NCBI RefSeq assembly: GCF_019649055.1
Contig: NW_026570237.1
Location: 930,001 to 994,000 of the forward strand
Source: Paramacrobiotus metropolitanus
Lineage: Eukaryota > Tardigrada > Eutardigrada > Parachela > Macrobiotidae
DNA: 64,000 bases
Reading direction: 5' to 3'
Part shown: positions 23,352-34,523 of the stretch, one piece after another
Layout of the letters: every line of letters starts with the position of its first letter
Numbering within the stretch: the first letter of the stretch is position 1
Notes under the pieces: generated by a model
Seen by the model: only the letters and a program-made list of their open reading frames with translations
What the model was told of the DNA's origin: nothing
Database searches by the model: none
Program-made: the position numbers and the translations under genes

Positions 23352-23912
23352 CCAGTAGCGAAACATCATTGAGTTGCATTCTGAGATTTGATACTGCTGA
23401 TGTTCTTGGCAGATAACAACACAATCCAGTCAGCTGGTCGACATTAAATTAACGGCGTTTTCCGATGGGTACTTCTGTGATTATGATGGCACCCCGTTGA
23501 CTCCTGAGTTCACTACTTAGGCTAACGCCAAAGAAATTTATATATATTTGTTTTTACGATGGTTGGTATGCTACTCTGGTACGTACTATGGGTTGAGTAA
23601 TAGCACTGAACCAAAATGAGATAATGACAAGTCTACCGTAGCGAATGCCATAGCAATGCAGTAAACATGGAATCGTGAGCATTAGTAACAACAGCACTAA
23701 ACCGCAGTACTGAAAAATGTGCCAGGTAAACCGTTTCGATGAAATCGGTTTTGAATTTACAGCATCATTCACAAACCGATCTCAAAGCAGTACGTATTCA
23801 TCAGTTTCACATCAGCTGGTCATCCGGTATTATAAGTCCTGACATCGGCCTCGAGCAAACAATTCAAAACTCGTTCCACAATACAGTTCTTCGTTCGGTA
23901 CCGTACAGTTCA
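23352..23912. other. Convergent intergenic region, no gene seen
   Basis: Lies between the 3' ends of astacin-LRR copy 1 (+) and the CDO-like gene (-). No domain-bearing ORF was seen. Confidence 0.5.
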
Positions 23913-25034
23913 TCAGAAACCCAAACACCGCTGTCCGAGATACTCCTTCATGACTTTCCCATCTTTGTGAATTATTTCTTTAATATCGATATCCTTACTG
24001 GGAAAAAACGCCCCCAGATACGGATCATCCGGACCTTTTTTATAGTAGAAGAAATCCTCGTTATACGCACCGGTGCCCTCTTCATACCGGTACACCTGCA
24101 GCGAAATCGCCGGCGTGTGATCATCCTCGTTTATCAGTTTATGCGTCTGATACAGATCCGAGCGCATCCACGTGATATTCCCTGCGTACACCGTCTCCGC
24201 CTTAATCAACTCCGGCGGCTCATAGCTGCCGTTAACGATGGGATTGTACCACTCGGATTTCAAGGAGCCCTGTAGGATCTTGATGACGGCCGTGGAGTTG
24301 CCGTGATCGTGCACCGGACTGCAGTGTCGTGCTGGCCACACCTCCAGCACCATATCCTGTCCGGGGGAAATCAACAGCGAACGCCGCAAGGGAATGCGAA
24401 TATACGAAGAATTGGCGTTGCCGAATAAGCTCTTGCTCTGCTTCATCTGCAGGATACTATGCAGTACACAACCCGGTGTTTTCAGTGAGAAGGTGATCGC
24501 GTCTAGATGATCTTGAGTGAATTTGGCAGCTAATACTTTGGATAGAAGACCGGATACAATGGGACAGCTGTTAGGCGACATGTAGAACTTCTCCGACGCC
24601 AGATGCTCTAAAGTCAGTTGGTCGTTGGGGATGATGATCGGTTCGAGATCCACCAATACCGGTTCTTTCTTCAGTTTCATCTTGTCGAAAAGAGGAATGT
24701 GATCACCCAGGGAGATGGTACGAATCTGCCGCAGTGTCGGGTCGTGGTTGTTTTTGCTTTTCGAACGGAAATGGTACAGAATGTTCCCTACCATCTGGTA
24801 GCCGTGGCCGAATTTGATGAAAGGTGGCGCGTCGTCGCCGGCGCTGCGGGATGAAAAAGAGACCCAGTGCGTGAGGCGTGTGGCGTTGGGGTGGATGAGA
24901 CTGTGAGCGGGGGTCTTCATGATGACTTCGTCGAAGTCGTCCGCATGATCGCCGACGAGCTCAACGTTTCTGTCGCTGATTACCAAAGTGAGGGGACCAA
25001 GTAGAAGCCTGTATGATAGCTGGGTGGGAGCCAA
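23913..25034 (-). CDS. Cysteine dioxygenase-like cupin protein with N-terminal extension
   Basis: One large exon. The cupin core resembles type I cysteine dioxygenase, the Fe(II) enzyme that oxidises cysteine to cysteine sulfinate: a strand motif WPARHCSPVHDHGNS with the first two metal His (H242, H244 counted from 25034), then VIKILQGSLK, and HKLINEDDHTPAISLQVY with the third His (H298). A candidate carboxylate-binding Arg sits in SYIRIPLRRS. The Cys that forms the Cys-Tyr cofactor in animal enzymes is Ala here (A249). About 200 residues precede the core, where typical enzymes total about 200. 25034 is not an ATG (TTG, internal). The frame extends upstream through a hydrophobic stretch to a possible splice acceptor (TTTTTGCAG near 25.07 kb), so the true N-terminus is unknown and may be a membrane anchor. 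It could be a thiol dioxygenase with another substrate. Confidence 0.72.
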   Translation of the reverse strand: MAPTQLSYRLLLGPLTLVISDRNVELVGDHADDFDEVIMKTPAHSLIHPNATRLTHWVSFSSRSAGDDAPPFIKFGHGYQMVGNILYHFRSKSKNNHDPTLRQIRTISLGDHIPLFDKMKLKKEPVLVDLEPIIIPNDQLTLEHLASEKFYMSPNSCPIVSGLLSKVLAAKFTQDHLDAITFSLKTPGCVLHSILQMKQSKSLFGNANSSYIRIPLRRSLLISPGQDMVLEVWPARHCSPVHDHGNSTAVIKILQGSLKSEWYNPIVNGSYEPPELIKAETVYAGNITWMRSDLYQTHKLINEDDHTPAISLQVYRYEEGTGAYNEDFFYYKKGPDDPYLGAFFPSKDIDIKEIIHKDGKVMKEYLGQRCLGF

Positions 25035-25628
25035 TGGAGACAGGAAATAACCGACGGTGCCAATAGCTGCAAAAACACTGAACTGAGCAATTTGTTCAGA
25101 TATGCGCTGCCAAGCATGTTTACGTCGACGTTTTTAGCTCTCTGGGCATTTTCACAATTAGGTTTCGCATATCGAACACCAGAGGCATGGTGTTCTTCTC
25201 GTTTTTCCACATGACAAAGCCACTCGAAAACATTTTCCCTGACAATTATTGCATTTTTACATGCTTGTACTTGTACATGAGATTAATCAAAAATATACGT
25301 ACTGCGAATCTATGTACAGAAGTACTTACTTTTTACGAAAGTTACCATTCGGTATTTACAGATACAACAAACGGTCACTCTTACTTTACATTTTGAACAA
25401 CTAATCACCAGTCCACATGTGGCGTTTTAAAGATTAACTGCTGATCTCAGCTGAAACAGAATGTGCAATTTTGGGTCTCCATCCGGTTATTTGAATAAAT
25501 ATGAGGGAGGAGTAGGGAACAAAAAGGTTATGGTGACCGGTTGTTAAAAATATATATTATACAGCGAAATTGACCGGTTGTTTAGAAAAATATCGTAGTA
25601 GTGATTAAAAAATCGAAAAGGCTAGACA

Positions 25629-26836
25629 CTAGTACAGTAGCCAGTAGACAAGAGTAATTATAGCTGTTAACGTACACTGACCACCGACCAAGGAAACGGT
25701 ATCAATAAGGGTAGGTGGAAGGTTGATTTGGTTGCGATTACAAGGGTGGCTTTGCAATAGATTGTGTTCCCTAACGGCGCTGTTCGGACTATACGACACT
25801 GGACAACTAATCCGGCGTTGGTTGTCGTCGCACATGGCTTTGGGGATGAAACCATCCAGCGGTTGACAGTAGTACATGTCACTCGATCGCTCTTCTGAAA
25901 TTTCCAACGTTTAGTAACCAGTAATCACTAAAAGCGCAAGTTCTATAACTAAAAATACGGTACTTACACACAACAGAAAGCCGAGAACTCGACTTACTTG
26001 TCAGAATGGTGTACTCGATAGTAGCGAAGTAACTGGTACCGGGGACACTAGCGCCAGCATCCCCTTTGATAACAATCATCAGAGAAGGATGCTCCTGGAA
26101 TATCGACCGAATGTGCGCCACGGATGGTAGAAACTTCTTGGCATGCGGTGCGCTTCGTATCGTATTATGCTTGAACAAGATATTATGTCCAGATCTCTTG
26201 TCAACGATGGCTAACGATCGTCCACTGCCCAAGTGCAACTGCCTGTGAAATATGGAAAGTATCAGTATACGGAATCGACGTTCGGGACTGTATTCTGTAC
26301 GTGACATACATTATGTCGACAGAAGTTTTATATGTCAAACTTACACTACATTTAAATAAATTGCCTTCTGCGAAGGCAGCTCCGATCCCTGAAGGAAGAG
26401 TCCGATGGTAACATTGCAATTGGGTGGCGGCATTTTCTGGAATCGGAGTTCGCCTCCTCGTTTATGCAGGTTCTTGGTGGAATATGAGAGCAATAGTTTA
26501 CTCCCACAACGTTCTTCCATAGTGTGCCGATCTATCAACAGTTAAGAAATACGTTAGCAAGGCATTGAAACAGGACATAAAGTGTTTGGGAGGGGCACGG
26601 AAGTTTATATTTTAGTTGGTGCTTGGATATACACCATTTACCGGGCCGTTTTCTCGTGAACGCACCCAAAATTATTCATTACTCAGCAACCGGCACTAGC
26701 AAGAAGTTATGCTTTATTAAATATTCTTGTGAGTTGTGACGGCATTTCAAATATCCTGATTATACTTACACGATGCTGGTTCCCCGACATCAACAAGCAA
26801 TGCAACAGCCGCTAATAAAGCACTGAAAAGCCGCAT
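25629..26836 (-). CDS. CUB-domain protein with probable GPI anchor (four exons, 254 aa)
   Basis: Exons 26836-26770, 26531-26345, 26242-25998 and 25894-25629. All junctions are GT-AG, with phases 1, 2, 1, and the sum is exactly 255 codons. Exon 1 is a signal peptide (MRLFSALLAAVALLVDVG). Exons 2-3 form a CUB-like domain (EERCGSKLLLSYS ... MPPPNCNVTIGLF ... SYFATIEYTIL). Exon 4 has a Cys-containing segment and ends in a hydrophobic tail (TAIITLVYWLLY), which suggests a GPI signal. The first three exons parallel those of the CUB-LRR gene at 11.1-13.9 kb in phase and motif order, but the last exon is unrelated, so the two genes differ by a swapped terminal exon. Probably extracellular, membrane-tethered, ligand unknown. 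Confidence 0.72.
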
Positions 26837-27678
26837 TTAAAAAGGGTTGTTATCCTCGATGTTAAAAAATTGAAGAACTTTTCAGTCGCTCAATGACGAA
26901 ATGCTATACTGTAGTAGAACACAGTTAATGCATAGAACTTCTGGAGGTTCCTTTCGTATATCTTTATTTCGATCCGTAATGACCACAACGGCAAGCAGCG
27001 CAATACTGCTTAAATTACATTAGAAAACAAGTTTCTTATTGTGCCCAGTTTATGATCCAAGTGCAAAAGCTTATGTGTAACAAGCGGATAATCATGACAG
27101 CATATATATGTATATATATATTGTGAGACTTTGCGAACAGTCGTCAGATGGACATTGACCTTTGCTTCGTACAGGGACGGGTGATACACTTTTTCGGTGC
27201 GTGCTTGCTCAGGCTAGTTGTGAGAAGCCACGTGTAACCGGTGTTACGATACATTGATTAATACGATGTAGACGTAGTTACGTATTTGAATTCCTTAGTG
27301 AGCGATTGCGATCATTCTTGTACAAACCCGTACGGGAGCGTTTACACTTAGATTGTCGAGCGCAGCGGGAATTTAAGGCATTTTCTTCTTCGAAAAATGG
27401 CCTGAGCATCACACAGACTCAGGAACACTGAAATAAATTATTTTCCCAAATAGTAACGTTAATAAATGTTTTCGATTAACTTCTTGCTGGCATTATTCTG
27501 AACATTTCTCAGAGATTGAACATGCAACGATTGCGCTTCATATTCAGCGGCTTGACCTTCGTTTTTTTGAAATGCGGACCAATAAAATCACAAAACTGTT
27601 TTCTGACTGAAGTTTTGCATTGGACTGGCTCACACTCAGTAGTAATTGACTGAGAGAAAACCTAAAAGTATGACAAAA
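26837..27678. other. Intergenic, no gene seen
   Basis: AT-rich with a TATATATGTATATATATA tract near 27.1 kb. Upstream of the CUB/GPI gene and downstream of vWA copy 2 (both minus). No supported gene. Confidence 0.5.
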
Positions 27679-30595
27679 TTACCAAATGTACTCGATTCGA
27701 TTGTATTCACGCACAAGATGGATCATGGCAGCGTCCACCATATCGCTTGTGTCCACATCGCTGCCAACCATTTCACCAACAGTCTCAACAGACGGAACAG
27801 GCTCAGGTGGTGACCGGATCACCTTGGCAGTTATAATGAATTTGTTAAAACTCTCCTCTCCAATGACACTGAGGTACAAATACGATTTAGCAGTGTCGCT
27901 CGGCTGGCTCGGCAGCGTGGCTGTACTTCGGCGGGATCGTTCCTGCGGACGCGGTATAATACAACCCGGAGCGCGGCAGATGCCGTCGTGAGCTGCCCGC
28001 GATGGATTCTCGTAGCCCCATGCGTAGGGAATGTTGACACTGCCTTCTGTACATTTCACGTCAAGAGCAATTTCAGTTAATTCTTCGGGAATGTCGATCC
28101 TGTAATTATGTGTAGGTCGTCAATCCGCCATAGGTCCATGCCATAATTATTATGTTAATAAATGGCGTATTATTAATTAGCGTAACAAAAAATGTGGTTA
28201 TATAATAACAAGGCAGCAGTCAAAAGAAAGCGTTAATTTAATGTGTTCTCCAGTGTGCGGAAAATGCGTACCGAGTTTATGATTTGCGTTACCACAACTG
28301 GATCAAATTTAAATGAGTTGACGAGTAACGGAAACGACAAACTAATAAACAACGCAGCCTGCACAAATATTCAAAAGACCTTAATAACGTAAAGCGCTGG
28401 CTTATTGTGGTTTTCATGGCGCGCATTTATGATAGATCTCCAGCTTTAGACCACAAGCTGAACTGCTGTACGAGTACCAGAAACTGATAAAGTTGACAGT
28501 GAATAACTACGTATATTCACTATATTGTATAGTGTATAATTATGGCTTATTCACAGAGTGACAGAGATATTCGGTACATAAGTTACGCTTGAGTCTAGAA
28601 TTTTGCTGTGCTGTATCTCTTACTTGATAGGGCGGCATTCATCTTTTCCGAGTGCCTCCTCGTATGGCTGCTCGAACTCGGGTGTCTGCGGCGTCCGACA
28701 GGTGGCGCGGCGGATCTGTCCCAGTCGGCTTTGAAGATCTGATGCGGTACGGACGTTGAAAACACGTTCAGAATGGTTACCGGCAATGGACTTCAGTTCT
28801 TCCGTGTTAAGCCATGAGCCGACGCCGATTGCAAAGGACACTATGTTGGCCGCAGCAGTCCGCAAGAGGACCGAGTTCAGGCTTTCATGCGTCCATTCAT
28901 TCGACTCACCGTCCGTTAGAAGGAGGTTGACTTTGGGTGTGGCTGACGATATGGTTGGCATATTCTGCAGCGCGTAGTAGCAATAGTATAAAGCGTCCGC
29001 TGTTGCGGTTCCTCCTTGTAAATGGGGTGCACGCATTACTGCCGCACGTTGATCGTCGGTGGTACTGTTAAAGTTCGATACAAATAGTACTGTGCTTGAG
29101 AACAGCAGCACGTTCGTACGCACCTGCAAAGCAAAGGTGGAACAATCCAATTTCTATCTAATCGGCTTACCGTGTTCTGCTGCTCAAAATTCTAGCCAAC
29201 TTAGCAAGCAAGGGAAGGGAATGCAGGTAATCATTAAAGTTTTTGTATTTTAAAATTTTGACTCTAATGGGTTTAAATCCGCGTTTGCACTTTATGATAT
29301 CGTAAATTATAGCTGCATTAGTGACCTTTCATCCTTTTCAGGATATGCATTGAATTATTCCCTCAGAGCGAGCACTGGAAGCAGTTCGAGCTGAACTTAA
29401 GATGCTCTAGCTCTGATAACATCATTTCAATCTTATGACTTACAGATTCACAACTCAGGTAATAAAAGTTAATGTTAGAAGAGGTTAGAAAGTTTAGGTT
29501 AGAAAATACCGTAGAAAATGTCACAAAAACACCATCCTGCGAATATTTTCTGCCATGTTGACAAAAAAGTTTACCTGACGCCTGACGGAACACAACAGCA
29601 TACCTGTTCTCCGTCATAGGAGAAGAGTAAATCATCTACAAACAGCCGCGATCGCTGAAAATCTACAGCATCGATGCTGCCCGACGAATCCACCATAATG
29701 CACATATCCATACGCGCTGCGCAATTCTCCACTGTGCAAGCCCTTTTACGATTTTCGACCAATTTATCCTCGATGACCGCATGGGCGCAGGTCCGCCAGT
29801 ACGCAGCCAGATCATCGTCCGCGTCCGGGATGCTGAGCCTCGGTTCAATGTTGCTGCACAGCAGCATGGTCAAGCGAGCTGCAATGCCGGAGTAAAGTGG
29901 CCTGAGTAGATCTAGTGAATCAACATCTGTCCAACTGATATCGAATTCTTTTTTGATTTGAGCATGCGCCGCTTGTAGAAATTTGTGCTGACCAGCCAGC
30001 TCACGGGTCAGAAAGAACCGTCTGGGTGAAATCTACGGCACAATGCTCACAATTAAGCACATTAGCTACTGACAACACCCATGATGAACAAACAATCTTT
30101 AAGCATCACTTTTGAGGTTTTTTGGTACTGTTACTAGCCAAATGCATTACTGACAGTGAGGGTGACGACTTGGGGAGTAATACACATAAATGATGGTGCA
30201 TACTTCGGTAATCACATTATTATTAGAGACACGTGCGTTATAAGGTACTAGCCTCTTGTACAATTTTATAGGAACGTATTGGATATGCATGTATTGTATA
30301 GAAACGTGTTTCCAGTAACACGCTTACCGAAGTATGCATATGTGCTTCATACCGGCCATATTCCGGTTTTACTCTTCGCCAGATTTTCCCAGTTGGCCCC
30401 GTATTCCGAATCAAAGCAGGCGATTCGCCGGAGAACATCATGATCATCAGGAAATACTTGAAGTTTACTGATCAAATAGATCACGTCTTCAACAACATCT
30501 TTGCCTGTCGCGTTGGCTGTCACTGCCCAATGCACCCGCGGTTGTCTCGCCCACGTCAAAGGAAGTAGCGACAATAGCAGTGCGGATAATATCAT
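27679..30595 (-). CDS. vWA-domain secreted protein, copy 2, lacking stalk and GPI tail (four exons)
   Basis: Exons 30595-30353, about 30035-29604 (acceptor uncertain; 29999 is the alternative), 29123-28624 and 28099-27679. Signal peptide MILSALLLSLLPLTWA. The MIDAS is intact: DSSGS, the Thr of GGTATAD, and LLTDG. Exon 3 is exactly 500 nt, as in the paralogue at 14.8 kb, and both keep the motif GKDE near its end. Exon 4 starts alike (the exon boundary completes a Lys codon, then ...APGCIIPRP) but stops after about 140 codons. It has neither the Thr/Ser-rich stalk nor the hydrophobic tail of copy 1. It is therefore predicted to be soluble and secreted, whereas copy 1 is membrane-held. The inverted orientation indicates an inverted duplication. 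Confidence 0.78.
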
Positions 30596-31414
30596 TCCGG
30601 CGCAGGGTTCCGGAAAACTGGACTAACTCGACCTTCAACGATCAAAATATTATTAACCTCTCAGTCCCGAAAAGATAGCAAGCAGTTACATTTATGTAGA
30701 AGCGAAGCAGATGGAGAAGTCTGAGCTATCGACAAAAATAACGTCGAAAGATCCCGTGAGACGATAAAGAAGTGCAGATTGATGGGTGATAGGAGCGGAA
30801 ATGAAAGCCGGCATTCAAACCGCTGACAACTGTTACATCGCAAACGATTCTACAGCGGCTTGCATGCCACAAGAAATTTGAGAAACTCTACTTGCGCTAA
30901 TAATTCGATGGATTCTTGTTGTAGATAATATGGAAAAAATTTAAACCTCTTTGTACGCCGGCTGATTTGCATGACCGTATAAACCACACGACGTCTTTGT
31001 AATGAGGAACGTATATTACAGCAGTTTGAAACTATGAAGTTTATTTTTAATATCGTTTAACACATACCACTCATGATACCAGTATAATTATAAATACGTT
31101 ATATCGCGAAACCGTCGATTGTCATTGTACGAGCCAGACGTCTATTACTCGTATTGCGCTTTTCCGTGCGGTTTTCTTTGGAATCACGCGAGTGAATATT
31201 AAAAATTTCTTTTAAAGTGCCGTGCACCAGCTCTTCCACGGAAAAAGCCATAATAATTGTTATTATTGTACGTTCAGCAGCTCCATGGAGATTCCGCATA
31301 CTGCAAGAAAATCAGCATTTTCCCTTTGAGACATTCTAGATTCCTCTGTCCCCAGAATTCTGCTTACAGCTTTATCAGGAACAACCTGAGTAGACCGTGG
31401 ATACACTCACCAAT
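30596..31414. promoter_or_regulatory. Shared divergent promoter region (vWA copy 2 / astacin-LRR copy 2)
   Basis: About 820 bases separate the ATG of vWA copy 2 (-) from the first ATG of astacin-LRR copy 2 (+). Both promoters must lie here unless there are upstream non-coding exons. No specific element is claimed. Confidence 0.4.
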
Positions 31415-33991
31415 ATGACAATGTATATTAAAACGCTTGGACTGGCTGTGTTTTCTGTTGTCTGCATTTTGGTCATCGCAGGCCATCACGTGCTGTTATC
31501 AAAAGCCGGTACGAGTACGAATAAGCACTTCGTCAATAAATATGAGCGAGCCGATTGATGTTTATGAGTCTGTACCCGGCTTTGCAAGAAATTTCCTCTC
31601 ACTTTTGACCGTATTTTATAATTATGTGATGCAGTAAAATTGTGCAGGTTGGGAAGCCTAAACGTAAAAAGAAGGCATTGTGTATTAAACAGCCTTTGAT
31701 TTGGCCTATAAATTCGTCGACAACGTGCACTAAAACGGTTCTAAAATTTTAATAAATTGATTTCAGGCTTGATAAAGCGTGATACTACTGCTCGAATAGA
31801 GAGCGAGCCGGAAGCTACACCTAACAAGCGGCAAAACACTGTTTCGTACTATTTCGACTCCAAAATTAAAAGTAAGTAACACTTTGTAACAAATGCACTT
31901 AGTCATGGAGCAGAGTTAATATCGTCTATATTCGGTATTGTATTTCGACTGCAAGAGTGGATTGACAGGCATTTAAATGGATAACGTGGCGCACAGGAGC
32001 TCTTATTTACAGCTCAGTCTGCAAAAACTGTAGAAGTAGAGACCACTCGTCTGCTGTGAACCGACGATGTACGTACGTCTGTTTCTGTTAGATCTGGAAC
32101 AGAAAAATACCATCAATCAATCAATGCGTATTATATCGTTGTACACGGACAACTGTATCATCTTCAAGGAGTTAAGAAAGCCTACTGGGATTATACACAT
32201 ACAGTTTATCCCTCACCCGAAATCGTAAGTTCACACTTCACAGTCGGTACACCGTGCTCTGAACTGCTTGTAAATGGTACTCCACAAATATCATTTTTCG
32301 CCAGCGATAATACTTTTAGCGACGAGACTTCAAAAAACGTTACTTTATTTTAGGAAATTCTGTCTAGATGAATTCACTAAAACCGGAGAAAGCACCAGAA
32401 CGATTAAACTGGGAGCAGACTGCATGCATGTCAACATCATCATCCACGAAATCATGCACGCATTGGGATTTTCCCATGAACACCAGCGCCCCGATCGAGA
32501 CCGTTACGTGCATATCAATACTAACAACATAAAACCCGACGGCATCATCCAGCAGCAGTTTCAGATTTTGCCCGGAATGGAGACATACAATGTCCCCTAC
32601 GACATCCACTCCGTCATGCATTACAACGAATTTATACCACAGTTTGCCATCCATGAGTCGCAGCCTATAATGACCTTTAAGAACGGCACGCGCCAAGAGC
32701 TTTTCACGCTCTGAGCGAACTAGACCTCGTTAAACTTCGAGTGGCGTTTAAGTGCCAAGTCACGCCCGGTTCCAAAACCGCCACAGGTACGAAAAGGACT
32801 CGGTTTTGTAACTGCGTTACCACGATTATACTGCTCGATGGATCCGTAATTCAAATTGGCAGAAAGCGGACTAAAACTAAGACTTGTAGTGTAGTAGTAC
32901 TTACTAAGACAGTTACTCTACTGAGACTTGTAGTTGTAGTGTAGCACTCCACTTATACCAATTGGTCGCTATAAAAAATCAGATTATCTCGACTGTAGTT
33001 TATGTATGGAGAAGCATCGCTCACAGTCAAGAAAATCGCGCATAACATCGTGCTTTGTCTAGAATTCAACCATTCTGTCCAGAAGAAACTAAATTATGCC
33101 CAATTAAATGTATTCGTAGACGCTGCTCCACGAACACCATCCTCTACAAGAAAACATCGCACAAAACCGGCTCCATCATCGACTGTTTACCCTGAAACAG
33201 ATCAAAATCCTACGAACTGTCGGCACTCAACGACTTTCCAGCAACAAATGGATGTTAACGCTTCCATAATGCGTTGTACGCAGGATGTGACGATTGACGA
33301 AATCGAGATATTAGTTCGGCGTTTCCATCTGCTAGCGCGCCCCGTCGGTGTTTTTCTATATGACAACGAGGCGTACTTAGAATGGTCGATATTCCACAGA
33401 ATTAGCAGATTGGTTGTTATCCTCCTTCTACAGAACTGCACGCGGCGTTCAACAAGCCAAGTGCCGTTCAGCATGAATTTTCGCGATTTACAGCGTTTCC
33501 ACTTGTCCAACTGCGTGGATCTGGATATCCAAAAGCAGCACTTTACAGATCTGCCAAATCTGCGAATGTTCTCTTTGCAAAACTGCACCATATACAACCT
33601 GGAGACGAACGCTTTCAGTGACCTGCCGCAGCTGCGAAGTCTCTCCCTGGATTACGCTGGTCAAAGCGTAATGCAAAGGTCACCGGCTTATCGATCGTAT
33701 TTATACGACCTTCACTGCGGAAAGCACAGCTGGTTTCACTGCTGGATGGAGTCGTTCCCCGCATTGTTCCAGTCGCGAGCCAAAGGTGACATTTATCATA
33801 TTCCCAATTCCTTTGTTAACACGGCTGTGCATGTGGATACGATGCGGACGTTGTTCAACTGCGACACTAACGAGACGGTTTATCCATCGCCAGCAGCGTA
33901 CTACGAACAATATTCGCTATCTCACCAAGAATGCTTGCATTCTCAAAATGAAACTAATCCTAGCGCTAAAAATGTGATAATTGTTGTTTGA
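31415..33991 (+). CDS. Astacin metalloprotease-LRR fusion, copy 2
   Basis: Predicted exons: 31415-31508 (signal peptide, GLAVFSVVCILVIAG), 31767-31871 (propeptide and the domain start NTVSYYFDSKIK), 32092-32224 (133 nt, as in copy 1), a catalytic exon ending at 32786, and the LRR exon 33120-33991. Phases through the first three introns are 1, 1, 2. The zinc motif is HEIMHALGFSHEHQRPDR, and the Met-turn SVMHY is present. The LRR exon has LPQLRSLSLDY and LHCGKHSWFHCW. A single-base break at about 32.70 kb (TTTT run; one more T restores the frame to the copy-1 pattern) and an unresolved start of the catalytic exon leave it unclear whether this copy is intact. It ends 530 bases before the A2M-like gene on the same strand, so protease and anti-protease are neighbours. 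Confidence 0.78.
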
Positions 33992-34523
33992 CTTACCTCT
34001 AACAGTGTGATTTTCTACGGTAAATATCTGCATAAATCCATCGAATGCTCTTCGGAAAATTAAACAGATTTTTCTCCCTAAAATGTTGTCTTTGCGCACA
34101 TTGTTTCGTGTTTTACTGACCATCGGCGAGTCCCTAAGAGGTAATTATTAAAACAGGAAGTTGAAAAACTTCACACACATTTAACGTATGTATAGTATAT
34201 ACCTTATAAGTTCTACGTGCGTAAAGTGTCAGTGCGGAGGAAACCGCATGCGCGTAATTTCCGCGTGTACTGTCTAACGTTAACATTTATCACCGTTTTC
34301 CATCTGCACCTTTACCCCGGTTGGTGCGTGAAACCAACACAGCCATTTACAACTTTGTTTTTCGGTTTAATATTATAACAGTGCCGCTGTCATAAGTGTA
34401 CTTGTACTCGTAGTCGTAGTCAAAGATAGCAGCAACGGAAAGCAGGCGGTAGTGCCGTGTTATGAGTGCAAGATTCAACATAGTGCTATTTTGACTGCTT
34501 CACAGTTCAAGAACAAGCTAAAA

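Noticed and set aside
25667-25882. Alternative frame for the last exon of the CUB/GPI gene
   Set aside because: The splice phase (1 nt carried over plus AA) selects the other frame, which also gives a hydrophobic C-terminal tail and an exact codon count.
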